A stretch of DNA of 64,000 bases from Lutraria lutraria (taxonomy: Eukaryota > Mollusca > Bivalvia > Venerida > Mactridae), in NCBI GenBank assembly GCA_964023205.1, contig OZ026845.1, positions 4,164,001 to 4,228,000 of the forward strand, given 5' to 3'. The notes below the pieces were generated by a model, which worked only from the letters and a program-made list of their open reading frames with translations, did no database searches and was not told where the DNA came from. Shown piece by piece: positions 36,325-49,600 of this stretch. A program made the position numbers and the translations under genes. Numbering within the stretch: position 1 is the stretch's first letter; each line of letters starts with the position of its first letter.

Positions 36325-38312
36325 GTTAAGTTTGAAATCTCAGACACGTGTGACGTAATCATCGAATTACAGTCCATATATATATTATATATGGTATACC
36401 TACAGAAGCATGCATTGTTCGTCTGCTACGTATTATGCATAATTTTAACTGTTATGAATAAGATTTAAATCAAGGTATATAATATTTTTCGATCAATTTT
36501 TATAAATGCTTTTAAGTTAAATTTAGCTCCTTCTTTTCAAGCAAGTCGCGTAACAATGCCCATTTAAATAAACTATGATATCTTTAACCTACATTTTATC
36601 TATATAAAACGTACATGATTTACAAAACTAAACTACAAAATCTCTGACGTCACTTTGAATCAATTTTTCGATCGTTAATCAATAAAAATTATTGTATTCA
36701 TGAAAGAATATTTTCAACAAACACTCGCTTTTGAAGCCTAAATCTCAATAAATCAACTCAACTTTATTAAACCGTAATCACATAAATGCGATAAAAAGCT
36801 AAACAGATATACAAATAAAATGTTTAATATAGAATAAGAGTGCGTGGTGATAAAAACTGAATAGTAAATATAATCAGCTAGTTCAAACAGTACATTTGGG
36901 GAAGTATATCAGCCGTTCAAAATAAATGTGTATAACTTCCCCACCCCCAATTTATTTAATAATTACCAGGAGTATCCCCTTCTAACTAAAGTGCTCGATC
37001 TTCCTTCCTTAGCGTAGCGGATTTGAGGATATGATTTTAATCAGATTGGTCTATATCTTAATATACATGAATTATAGTAATCTATCATACAGTTTTTGAG
37101 CAGACAGATTGGGTATAAATGTAATCATTCGCTGATTAATTCAGCCTTTCATTGAAATCGTGTAATTATGTTATTATTGGAGACTGTGGTCGGTTTCCTC
37201 TTTACATAATGTCAGCTAATCGCTGTATTAAATTTTGGATAAGGATTTTAGATATGTCTGATCACAGATATATGAAACAATGTTGTTTCATGTTGATGCA
37301 TTATGTTATGTAAACTGGGTTACTAAAATAAGATGTAACTTATTTGAAAATGGTTTTGGTTACTAATGGGTTTGTTACGAAAAATCCATGTAACCCATAT
37401 ATATACAGAAGGGAAAGAACTTCGACAATTCGAATTTTCCAACGCATGTTACAAACTTCCATGTTATTGCAACGCAGTACAAAATATTTAACTCATATAT
37501 AGTGCAACGACGTGTGGGCAACTCGACACGCTAACAGAAAATGTATACATATAAATGATTTCATATCTCGGAATGCACTCTTTAATGAAGAATTCACGTT
37601 TTTCTTCAGTTTGTCGGCTTCTTGTATTTTGCTTCCTTGATAGCTATAGGTCACGTGACAATCGCCGAACTCGTGATAAAAGCTTAATTCTGATAGGATG
37701 AGCGATACTGCGTGGTATTTTTAAGGTATGGTTCACGATAGCGCAATAAAAAAGAAAGAGTGCACAGGGTACAAGTAAATTGTAAACAACACGGTTTACA
37801 CGAGCGCAATCATGTTCATTAAATTACAGAGTCATCTATTGTTAAAACTCGATTGAATAACGATCAAATGAGAATGAAAAACAACTTATTTTTTACACTT
37901 TTTGAAATGCATTGGTATATCTTGTCACTAAAAGTATAACTTTATACACTTGAACAGGTGTCAATAGTGTAGCATACCCCAATCAGATGCATGCGGATAG
38001 TGTATCAAGTTAATTAATGTTCTGATTTACCTGTTACACGCTCGTATGTAAGATCAGTTTAAAAATGACTTCCCGCAAGAGCATTACAAAATCAGCTTCC
38101 CGCAATAGCATAAATACAATTTTAAGAATTGCTGCCTGATAAAAGGCTTGAAAATGCTTAATATTTCATTAACAATAGCAATATAATATAAATGGCCGAA
38201 AACCCGTATAATTTATTGAAAAATGCACTTTAAACAATTGTTTTGAGGCAATTTGGTGCGAATGTTACAGAAACCCGTACATAAACAAAGAAATGAAAAC
38301 AATATAAATATG

Positions 38313-38470
38313 GAACATACACATTTTCCCGCTTAGCATGCGCTATGGTACGTGAAAATCGGTTTTGGAATAAAATACTTACAGCTTGTTTTATTCTTCT
38401 TACCGACAAAAAATGCTTCCCGCAATATCAATTTATAACGGCAAAAGTCACGTGGGTTGTCTACACTGAG
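38313..38470 (+). repeat. Half of the MITE family found at 56966
   Basis: CCGCTTAGCATGCGCT, AAATACTTAC, GCTTCCCGCAATA and AAAGTCACGTGGGTTGTC align in order with the interior and right TIR of the element at 56966-57193. A left TIR is not seen, so the copy is truncated. Confidence 0.55.
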
Positions 38471-38786
38471 TAATGAGTACGTAATAATAGTTGTTGAGCG
38501 TATTTGCTTTGCAGACTCGATGCAGACACCACAACTGGGACTGTGTGAACGCTGTGGAATCCTCACCGCAGATATGCGTGTACATTATATTAATGAATGT
38601 GAATATTTCGACTCCATGAGACTGACAATATCATCGGAATTTCAAGAGTTACAGACAATAGGCTTTCTCCCTCGTTCCGTTCTGGAGATTGGGGAACAAG
38701 AGAGCAACGATACGTTCATTAGAGCCGTGTGCAAATTCTTGCAAAAACGTTTTTGCCATGATATTGTTAATATCATACTTGTATGA
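38457..38786 (+). mobile_element. LINE ORF2 C-terminal fragment
   Basis: A 109-codon frame contains LCERCGILTADMRVHYINEC, a Cys-x2-Cys, His-x4-Cys knuckle of the kind that ends LINE reverse transcriptases. It is followed by F-x2-M-R and a helical C-terminus. No RT core is present upstream, so it is a 3' remnant. The start codon is not meaningful. Confidence 0.5.
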
Positions 38787-41700
38787 CTGATTGAGCTCAT
38801 GTTTTCTTTTCTTTGTGTGTTTATATTTTCAATAATTATCCAAAATGTTAATATCACGTGACAATCAACATGATCTTAGAATGTTTTGAAAATTATTTTA
38901 TATCAAGGACTTATATGCATACATACATATAAACCCTTGTTTATATTAAGAATTTTATTTCCATCAATCAAATTCGTATTCTCTTCAATAACAGACGTTT
39001 ATAAGTTGCGTAGTACTGTTATTGCTGTTCGCCATTAGTTCCTTATAAGTAACATATCTGTAATATTTTAGTAAGATACACCAAATATTCTACATATATA
39101 GTAGAGTTCATTCTCCTCTCTAAAAAGCACTAAATACATTCTATATTTTGTATTGGTAATAATTAAGTTACTAAATTAGTTATCGTTGACATATTTCCAA
39201 TTGAGTATGACATAAGATAAATCGCATCGAATTTCATAGTATTTATAAAATGTCTCATGTTTTGTCTTTATTTAGTTTGTGACCTATAAATGTATATTAT
39301 ATTGTATGTTATGTTACCATGTACCTATAAATTTGTGTACAAGTTACTGAATAAACTATGTTCTGTTCATGTTCTGCTGTTAGATGTAGATTATTATTCC
39401 TCTTTGAATTATTTACCTATTTAATAATAATATGCGTTATGTTCCATTGACACAATAGCGTGCCGTTGACTAAGCAGGGGGAACTTTACCTCATACGAAT
39501 TTGGTTTACTTTATTTTAATAGATATATATTAATCCATGGATAGTAATCATAATCATATGCCGATGAAAATATCTGTAAGTGTTAATGCCTTCTGTGCTG
39601 CATTGATTCTTCTTTCGCTTTCGTGAGAATCATGCGTGTTTTTGCACCATTGTCTACATAGCAACAATCATCCGCTGTTTTCCGCTATACTTAATTCTAC
39701 ACTGAAAATAAATTGATAATATACGTAATTTTATTTCTAATCGACAACATTGTTCTTATAATTATTGTTTTTTCACTTAATTTCTATTACTATGTTATTC
39801 AGTCAAACATCATTCTCATTCATATTTTAATTTCTCCATGGTGTTTCTTTTTTCTTGATGTAGCTATTTTTCATGTGTCTACTTTATTTCATAACAATGT
39901 TTTTTTCTTCTTCTTTTATGTTTAAGTTACATTTAAGTTCTACATAAGTTCTACAATGCTGTAAAATCATGTATAAATCACTCTAGAGTGGAAATATTTT
40001 TTTATTATAAAATGGAAATAATGATGTTAATAAACTGAAGTTTAATTACTGGTATAAAAAATAATAAAGTACTTATGTAGATTAATTAATTACTTACCCG
40101 AATGTCTATGATGACAGAACAAAAACAAACATATTTTTCCTGAACCAATTTTCAAAAAGTTAACATTTTCTGAAAGCTGAGAGCTTTAGCATTATCATGG
40201 TGCAATAAAAATAAGTTGAAAAAATAGACCTTAGGGCCGTAAAATTTGAACCCAAAAATAAGCGGTAACCATGCGGAACATTGACGCTATTTCCCTATGA
40301 AAAGACAACTCCTGTCGTTATTGATTTTTTTACCTGTGTGATAAACTAGTTGTTTCCCTTTACGCCAAAAAACCAATAAGTGGTCAGTATTGATTTTAGC
40401 AGGTTAACCTGATCGAATATGGATTATTTAGCGTTAAACCGAGATCTATATCTCCTGGTCGTTTTTTGTGCGATCTGAGTTTTAGGGAATTTGAGAGTAT
40501 TATTTTTCTCACGAGGGTGAAGGATCATGGTCTTCAACACAATAATTAAAAGAAAAATGTCATATTTTTGTTTTTTAAAATACATTATTACATATTTTAA
40601 TGTTGATCTTTAAATGAATAAATGAATATTGATGTGAATAACATTAACAAACCAGCAGTAAACTGCTGTTGTTTGATTCCAATTTAATGACTTTACAGAA
40701 GGTCAAGGAAAGTTCATAAAATTATACTATTAGATGAAATATTACAGCAGTAATATCTTTTGATTTTTCGGAATCAAACACCTTACAGAACTCAGTTCTA
40801 TACGTGTATATATATCCATTTCACACAGGGATATATAGCATCCCTGTTTCACACTACTAAAGGAAATAATTATATGAATATATAATTCAAAAATTCAATC
40901 GTTCGACTGAACAAAATATGTTGAGTTTTTCTACGGGCACGGTTAATTTGTCAACTTTCGCATTTCTAAAAAATGCATGTTTTTACACAGCTCGGTGACA
41001 AGCAAAACTGACATAGTGATTCTTATTTCCCGACCAGATACAAGTCGTTGTTGGAACGCGATCTCTAATGACTGTGCTAAGTAAGTCAAACAAGATATTG
41101 GAAACTCTGAAAAAAATATATTTTTTAAAAATAATATCAGTATTCAATATAATTTGTTTTATATGCTTATAAATACAACAAAAGTTTTTCATAAACTAAT
41201 TATCACTATAAATCTTTTAACCAGACACTAAGCTGACCGTGACCAGACAGGATTAGACAGATAAGGGGCAATAAAACAATCAAGAGAATAGACCTCCTGT
41301 TGTTTTTGGGGTCACTTAAATAGGAGCTGTCAAATGTCTTTAAATTTAGCTATTTGATAGTTTAAGGATGTTGGGGTATGTACGTGCGAGTGTGTGCGCG
41401 AGAATTAGGGATTGTTTGTTAGTCTTACTCATTCACTGTTTACGTACAATATCATGTATGTCTATATATTTATTGTGATGATGAGCCATCGGCATAAATC
41501 AAAAATAAAGATTTATCTATCCGTCTTTAAATTTAGATATTTATTGGTTACTGTCCTAGTAGAACTGTATTAGTAAATCTCTTGGGACTTTAAAAAGTTA
41601 AAACGGCACTTTCAATAATAATAATAAATTGGTATTTTAATTTGAAATGGCGTATATCAAACATTGTATGTCAATTTTAACACCCGGCCGATACTGCATG

Positions 41701-41864
41701 AATGAGCAATATCCCTTTAACAGGGCGATAAAATCAATAAATATTACGTAACATCCTGTTAATTGTATATCATCAGTCATAAAAGTGGTCAGAGGCTTTA
41801 GCCACATCTATATCAGATAATAAAACGTATCCACGCGAATGCATTTTCTTAATATTCTTTTTCA

Positions 41865-42090
41865 ATCAAGAAGTACATTATAGAAATATAGCACGGTATT
41901 TTTTCAATGATATTGCAAAGAAATAAGAAAAAGCATTTGACAACATTACTAAAAAAGGCATTGTGTAAAATATTGTTGTACATCGAGATTGGTTCGAATA
42001 AAATATATTTCTTATATTTTTTTATCAATTTATCTATTGTTTTGATTTACTACTTTTAAAATCAATTGGGCTTTAAACAATAATTGGAAT
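41865..42090 (+). repeat. Dispersed repeat, copy 2 of 3
   Basis: ATAGCACGGTATTTTTTCAA, AAAGCATTTGACAACATTAC and TTTATCTATTGTTTTG match 22985-23155 in order. Confidence 0.6.
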
Positions 42091-42699
42091 ATACTTCTGA
42101 GTTTATAAAATCACTAAATCTATGTTTCTGACCCAGCAAGCTCACGACTGGAAAAGTTTAAACAAATCGTAGTTTTATAAAGCGTGATAAATAACAAGGA
42201 CTTATATATATATACATAAATATTTTCCGAAGATAATCCTTTCTACAGAATATGTTTCCGGTAAAACATGCACGAGAAAATTATTTAATTTCACCTTCAT
42301 CAGGCGCGTTCTCAATAAAACTGTCTGCCTTCATTTATTAATTTGTAATTGATATATTTATATTCACAGGATGACCGTAAACGGTGGCCATGGTTATATA
42401 TTATGAGTTTTTAGACCCGCTTATATAAACCTGATTAAGAAAATAAATATGTATCGAGTTATTGAATTATCGAACAGTTTGCTAAAAATTAGCAGTTTTT
42501 TGCAACATGGTAAAAATATACCGACTTAAATTATACACCTGCTATTGAAGCAATTTAACAATTAGTCACGTGTTAAATGTATGAAAGGTAACAATAACAA
42601 CAACTAATTCGGTAGTTGCTACATCGACTACTGTACATGTACAATGTACTTACTACAAATTGATACGGGAACGCGCGCTTGAACGCGAATATCTCCATT

Positions 42700-43035
42700 T
42701 TCAAACTAAATTGGAAGCAATTTCCACATTTTCAAATTTCTTAAAAAATATATTGTAATAAAGCTTGGACACCACAGAATACTTCACGAGGTTATAAAAA
42801 AATGTCATTTTAGTAAAAAACAACTTTATGGCCTGACAAAAACGAGGTTTAAGAATATTTTGACAGTTTTCATATAGAACTATGAACGAACGATAGTCAC
42901 CAACTTCAAACGAAAATGGAAGCAATAAGTTCACGTACCACATTAATAAAATATATATTGAAATAAAGTGCAAAGAATGAATATTACTTCACGAGGTTAT
43001 AAAATTTTCTCATTTAATGTTATAAACAAGTTATT
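42700..43035 (+). repeat. Imperfect direct repeat, 205-bp period
   Basis: TACTTCACGAGGTTATAAAA occurs at 42780 and 42985. Flanking words (TGGAAGCAAT, TATATTG-AATAAAG) also repeat at the same offset, with insertions and substitutions between copies. Confidence 0.6.
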
Positions 43036-43639
43036 AGTGTTAAACCATACAGCTCCTATATAAATCTATAGTAAATCAGTTTATCGATAAACGTTATCGG
43101 AGTGATCGATAAGACGTTTTCAAGGGAGACAACTTTCCCGATAAGACCGGCCAAGTTACAGAAATGTTCCGCATGCTTTATCGAAAAATTGGCGAAGTTC
43201 ACCTCGACCAGGGACCAAAAACACATTTCCTGATGAGATACATGAAATATATTTACATTTTCAGAAAGCTGAAATCTATAAGTTGATATATTAAAATAAA
43301 CAATCGGTGAAGAAATAAAAAAAAATCTAGGGCCGTAAAATCGTTTCGTTTTCTCTTAATTGTTGGACTAAGGTCGGCGAATACATTTTGCCCTCGTCTT
43401 TTGATAACTGGAATCCCGTTTTGATTTTTAATTTGTATGCGCTTTTTGTAATTATATTTCATATTCATGCAAATGATTTCATTTGCTAGTATATATCTAT
43501 ATATATTATAATCACCTGTAGATGCTACTTTTAGTACGATTGTCGTCTCTATCCGTTCCTATTTTAAATACCAATTAGTTTTAATAACCGTTTCGTTTAT
43601 TCTTCACCAATGCGTTAAATCATTAAACCAAGTTCCAAA

Positions 43640-46600
43640 ATGTCTGCCGATGAATGGGGTAAGTCATGTGCCGCACATATTTTTATTAATTGCGCGAGAA
43701 GTATTCATTTTTGATAGATCATGTATGTTTAAATTTTGTATTTTAAGATGCTGAGGATTTTGAGCCTAGCGCTCCTACCGTAGTTAGTACAGATAAATGG
43801 GCCGGCGAAGATGATGATGATGTGAAGGTAGGCGATCTTTTTTGTTTCGTGTTACATTTCACAACCTTCTCTAATAATTTCGCACTACGGGAAAAATGAG
43901 TCATTGCTAGTTGTTTTAGTTTGAATGTATGTTGTGAATATGTAACTTTAAAAAAGAGATATTATCTTTACATTAACTCCAATTTACTTGTTTTATGTAA
44001 ATGGAATTTGCGAATAGAATTGATACCATTTCAGTTCAGTAATTGCAAAATTATTGTATGAAAACATATGTTTTGTGGCATTAACTTCCCATTGATATTG
44101 AAGTAGATGGATGTTGTTGCACTACTGGACCATTGCAGTAGCCCACAAGCATGATTTTTTGTACTGAATTATGTATAGATTGGAATAATAATTATAATTT
44201 GATTCCAGTCATCAAAATAAAGCATACTTTAATTCATTAAAGAATTGTTACAAGAAATAGTCTTTCTTCTTTCAAATTCATATTATTCATTACATTATTT
44301 TTAAAATGAAGATTTAATTTTACATAAATAATTAGTTGTACCATTTCAATAATCAAATTAAGCTTCATTTTGGGATGGTTCTCCCCACCATATGGTTATT
44401 CAGTTGGGTTGCCAATATTGATTGAATGTTATTTGATTAGTGAAATTACAAACTTAATCTTTAAGTAAGTAGCAGTGTCTTATTTAGTTATCAGTTTTAA
44501 GTCCGAACTAACAGTTAAATAACTAAAATATACTATACTGAATGCTGAGTGTAATCACGGTATTATATATAAATGAGGAATGGAAGTAACTCAGCAATCA
44601 GGTTCCTGAGAATTGACTGCTGGTTAAAAGGTTTAAAACTTGAGTTGTTTTTTATTCAAATTATTGGGAAGTGTGTTCATAGTGAAGGAAGAAATGGTGT
44701 CTTCAGTATTATGTAATGACAATGAATCATTTTCTAAATGAATATGTTTTAAGGAAAACATCAAATACATTTAATACCACCTTACTAATTTCAAGTAACA
44801 TGTTTTTTTATCAATTGACTCCATAATTATGTTATATCCCCTAGGATTCCTGGGATGCTGATGATGATGATAAAAAGAAGCCAGAGGCAGGTAATGGTAT
44901 AGCTTTATACAATTTCAATTTACCCCAGTTTAACATCGCACCAACAGCCAGTGTCAATTGGCGACTACTCCTGCTTCACCATTGGAGGAAGTCCGCAGAT
45001 GTACACCAGGATAGAACCACTGACCTTTCCTGATTTAGCTTAACAGCTTCCTTTATCATGACTTTGTCTAGCCCTGGTTGGGATTTGAACTTACTGCATT
45101 GAGGGGATAGTCTGATACCATGACCATTGATGCCCCTGCATGAACTCTTTGCTACAATTTTTCTTTGCAAATTTATAGTGCACTTGAAATACATAAGAAA
45201 ATTGTCCAATTGAAAAAATTAAGGGCTGCATTATGCATCAGGGGTCGGCCGAGTGGGCGAAATGGGCGAAATAATCGCCCTCAGCTTTCAGACTTCGCCT
45301 CTAAATAACGGTCTGGCGAAATTGACTTCGCCCTAAAATCTTGTCTGTTTTGTCTCTGTATACAATATACAAGCTGACTTACACAGTAACACATGATTAT
45401 CACTCACGCTCCGATGGTTTTAATATACACGGAAAGCTTATCGTAGTCAATCTTAATTCACACTTTACACTGCAGTAAGCACCGCCTCCGTATGCTGCAG
45501 TGGGCAGTCGAATAGACCAATGATAGCCAATCGCAGCGTTTGTTGTAACAGCTTAATCGTTATCAACCAATCAGAGTGCAGTTTACATTCGTAAACCGAA
45601 ATTAATGAAAGTCTTCTTGATCGGGCAAAAAGATATGGCTAATTGGTGATAAATAACAATAAATACCCGGCGTGATGTGAAAACAACGGTTTTAACAATA
45701 GATAGCGGGTCTAATTGATGTAACTGACATCTATATTCAGTAGACGGGCATGTACTTTTATCTTAGTTGTTCCGATTTTGGTTTATGTCCACGACGCGAT
45801 AAACAGAGAGGCGACATGTTCGCGAGTTGAGTAAGAGACAGCGAAGTTTTCCAAACTGCGAAGAATTAATTAATAACAGCCATCTGTAATTAAAACTGCT
45901 TCTCCATAGTAAAAACACGTGATTTTGAAGTGTCGCTCGCCACTTAGTTACTGGGCGATTCACGATGTTTCGACTTTAGTAAAGTGAAAGTAAAAATTGG
46001 TCAGTATCCTACATATTCCCGGCAAATAAATAAAAATTTAGTTCGATGAATGAAAAATTGTTTCCACTCGGAAATTTAATTACCGGTCATTGGTTATTCG
46101 TGAAAACATGCGACATTGACAAATGATCTATTCGTCAATCATAATGCAAACAGAAAGTAGCTTTCCATGCAGTGATCTCCCTTACTTAGGTTTATTTTCC
46201 GGAGTCTGTGTCCCACAGAACTTTAGGGGTCCTAGGTAGACTGTTTCGCATTTTAACACAGAAAAACGTGTCACATAAATTCCTGAATCTTTAATTACTA
46301 TGATATATCTAGAAATTATTATTTTGAAAATTGAAATGAAATATGATAAGCTTCAATTTTCATTGATGTCATTATTATAACAAAGGGGGAATATATGACA
46401 TGCTCCTGCCCAGAATTAACATGTATAGTAATAATAACTTTATAACAATAAAAATGAATGGCAGCCGGTAAAAAGTAACGCATTCGTAACTTCTGCCATG
46501 CAACTACCCACTTCTCCCTAAAGTGGCCCCACTTCTCCCTGAATTGAGATTAGGGAGAAGTGACTTCTCCCTAAAATTTCAACCTAGGCCGACCCCTGAT

Positions 46601-49600
46601 GCATGCTCAAAAATTACATTCTACCTCAGAGGAATGAAGTGCTTTACTAAGTTGAAATGATATTCTAAATGAAATTATTGAACTTGATATTTGTCTTGGT
46701 TGTTGGACATATTATCACCACGTTTGTATTGATTTGGTATTATAGGTGATAATCTTAGTACTGTCTTTAGAGCTTTTTCCTTTTTTTTCATTTGAATAAC
46801 TAGTCTGGAAATACAACATCAACTATTTCTGATTTTCATTCTCAAGGACAATTGTTAATAATGTTCATCAGCTGTAATAAATCAAGCAAAAACTTAAAAT
46901 AATATCTAAAAAAATAATTTTAGATGATGGAACTCTCAAAGCTGTTCAGCGTAAAAAGAAGAAGCCATTAGCTGAAAGAATAGCAGAAAAGGAAGCTGAG
47001 AAGGCTGCGAGAGAATTAAAAGAGGTAAGTTTATATCTAGACTGTTTAGATAGAAAAAATAGTCATTTTTAATGTTATTTGAACAAATTCTTAAGTTTTT
47101 TCTAAATTTTATTTAAGAGAATATGGGTACAATTCATCTCTAAATATCATGATTTGCTGTTGGAAGCCAAATTATTAGGTCATGGAACTGTAAACAAGAC
47201 TGCTTCTTTCCCTTGTCTCAAGTAGCTTTACATCATCAAAAATCATGATTGATTGTACAAGAAATTAAATCAATCATATATTTTTGACTCAAATTTAAAA
47301 TAAATTGTCTCACTTGGGAGTTTAACAGGGATTTTTCACTCATCATCGGACTGAGGCCTTAGTCTGTTAATTTTGGGAAGAATTATCGCTAAAATTGCTG
47401 ATTTGGGAAATAAAAAAAGCTGGTATAAGTTTGGCTTTTTGAGAAAACTGCATGATTTTAAAGAAATGTTCAATTGGGAAGGGGCATTTAATAGGCCATT
47501 GTTATAGAAGGTGAAAACCCCCTGTTTAAGTTGATCATGAAATAAGAGTGTTTTATGGTCTATGTGTCTGTTACAGTAAGTCATCAGACATTAGATAATG
47601 TGTATGGATTGTATATTGTAGATGATTCAGGCCATTCCTTTGATCATAAAAATGGTATTTTGACTCCTGAAATTAGTGAAATAAAGCATCAGAGTGTAGA
47701 CAGTGTACCAAAGGGTCGTCCTATTTGTTGACTCTTCCAATTATTATTATCTTAGTCAAGTTAGTGTAAATTATGACATTTTTTGAGTACCTTGTGATTT
47801 TGTATAACATTTTTCTTTCCTTCATATTATTCAGAAGGAGGATTTGCGTGTTAAATCTAAAGATGAATTAAACACAGAAGCTGAGAGGTTAAAAAAGATA
47901 CAGGAAGAATCAGACCTAAGATTAGCTAAGGAAGCTTTTGGTAATATTGATTTTTGATTTGATAGCATATTCCCATTTATATTGTCAAGCTTGTGAACAC
48001 CAGACACCGAGGAGGAAGAAGAAACATAGCCACCATGTACAGATGGCCTTTATCCGGAAGTTTATTTTTAATTAAAATGAATGAGGATTTTTCTCATGGT
48101 GGCCTTTGTTCAGAGATGGCTTTGAACTCAAGTTTCACTGTATACCCTGTAAGGTTAACCTTAAGTGTGGCCTTACATATCATATACATTCAAAAGATTC
48201 TTCCAAATAGTCACCATAAAAATATTTTGTTGTACTTGTTTTTTAATCAGTCTTTCTCTTAGATTGAATATTTACTTAGTTCCTAGCATTGAGTCAGTTG
48301 GTTATTTTCAAAACATGTGTACAAAATTGTGAGATATACAAACCTTAGACCTATCTTTGAGGACATATATGATTACCCTGCTTTTATCCATAAACTTTCT
48401 GTCAATGCATTTTTTTCACTTTTTGTCCCATTCTATGGTGACAAGTACAGTGTAACTTCTGAAATCCGGACACCCATGGGACCGGCCAAAATGTCCGGAT
48501 TTTGGAAGTTTCCGGAATTCAGAAGTCTAAAATTATCTGAACAAGTATAGATGTTAAATGCCAGAGTGTTTTAATGGTGAAAATATGGACATCATTATTT
48601 ATGCATAATACAATATGATGTTATTATTACTAAGACATGATGCAAAAATAAAAGATAAACATTAATAAGATTTATTAATCAAAATCTAATATTTTCTCGA
48701 AAGGAAGATACCGACAGTACATTTTTACTTACAAAAATGAACCAGTCAAAATTGTTTGGAAATATATTTTAGTAAAAGTGGTTCATTTTACAAATGCAAA
48801 CTGACATATTGTGATTCTAACACATGTCAAAATATACTAACACCACTGATTGGTAAGGCTAAAAAAAAAATATGTGTGGTTCAGGTAACCCGACCGACCC
48901 TATTTTTTTCCGCCGACCCTAAGACTTTTTATCGATTTTTGGAACGAAAAAAAAATCGCGGATGTACAGTATGAACGAGTCTGGACCAAAAATATTGAGT
49001 ACGAACGGAAACGCTTTGAAGAACGAGAAAGCGTCTATTGATATTGATCGCGCAATTTGGCAGCTAGTCCAACTAATTTGACCGTTTGTGACGACGAGAT
49101 ACTTTTCTGACTTGGCCCCGTCCCGCACAGTGCTTATTTTTGTGTGCGGAAAATCCCCAATTAAAACCCGTTGGGCACAATAACTACAATGTCTGTGACC
49201 AAAGTGAACCGTTCGGTAGGTAGAAAACACGTTTCTATACTCATATGAGTATAAATTATTCCAACATACTTTATCATAAAGCTGCATTAATGATTTGTTT
49301 CTCCCCACCATTTCCGAACTGAAAACGAAACCAGCGTAATGGCGGTTAAATGCCGGTGTCATGGTAAACATCGCCTATTCTCGAAAATTCGCGTTGCAAA
49401 TATTTTAAGTACAAGTTTAAATAAGCTGGCATGTCAACGAAACGTTGGCAAGTTAAACTTAAATCAACTTTCGTTAATTCTAGATAAAGATCGATTTAGA
49501 ATTAAACTGTCCGACGGTAGTTCTATACGGAGTGGAACTAGATGTGGCTAAAGTACGTTTGTACCGTTTTTTTCAAGAAACGTAAAATTTTAAGTTTAAT

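Larger units (their letters stand above)
36325..43639. other. Intergenic, unit D to EIF3J
   Basis: Mostly AT-rich and without recognised genes. It holds a repeat half (38313-38470), a LINE scrap (38520-38786), the second copy of the dispersed repeat (about 41865-42090), an imperfect direct repeat (42700-43035) and a cluster of ATCGATAA-like words (43080-43145) before the EIF3J start. Confidence 0.5.

Noticed and set aside
39713..39925. Hydrophobic 70-codon frame
   Set aside because: It is a translation of T-rich low-complexity DNA with no start context or homology.
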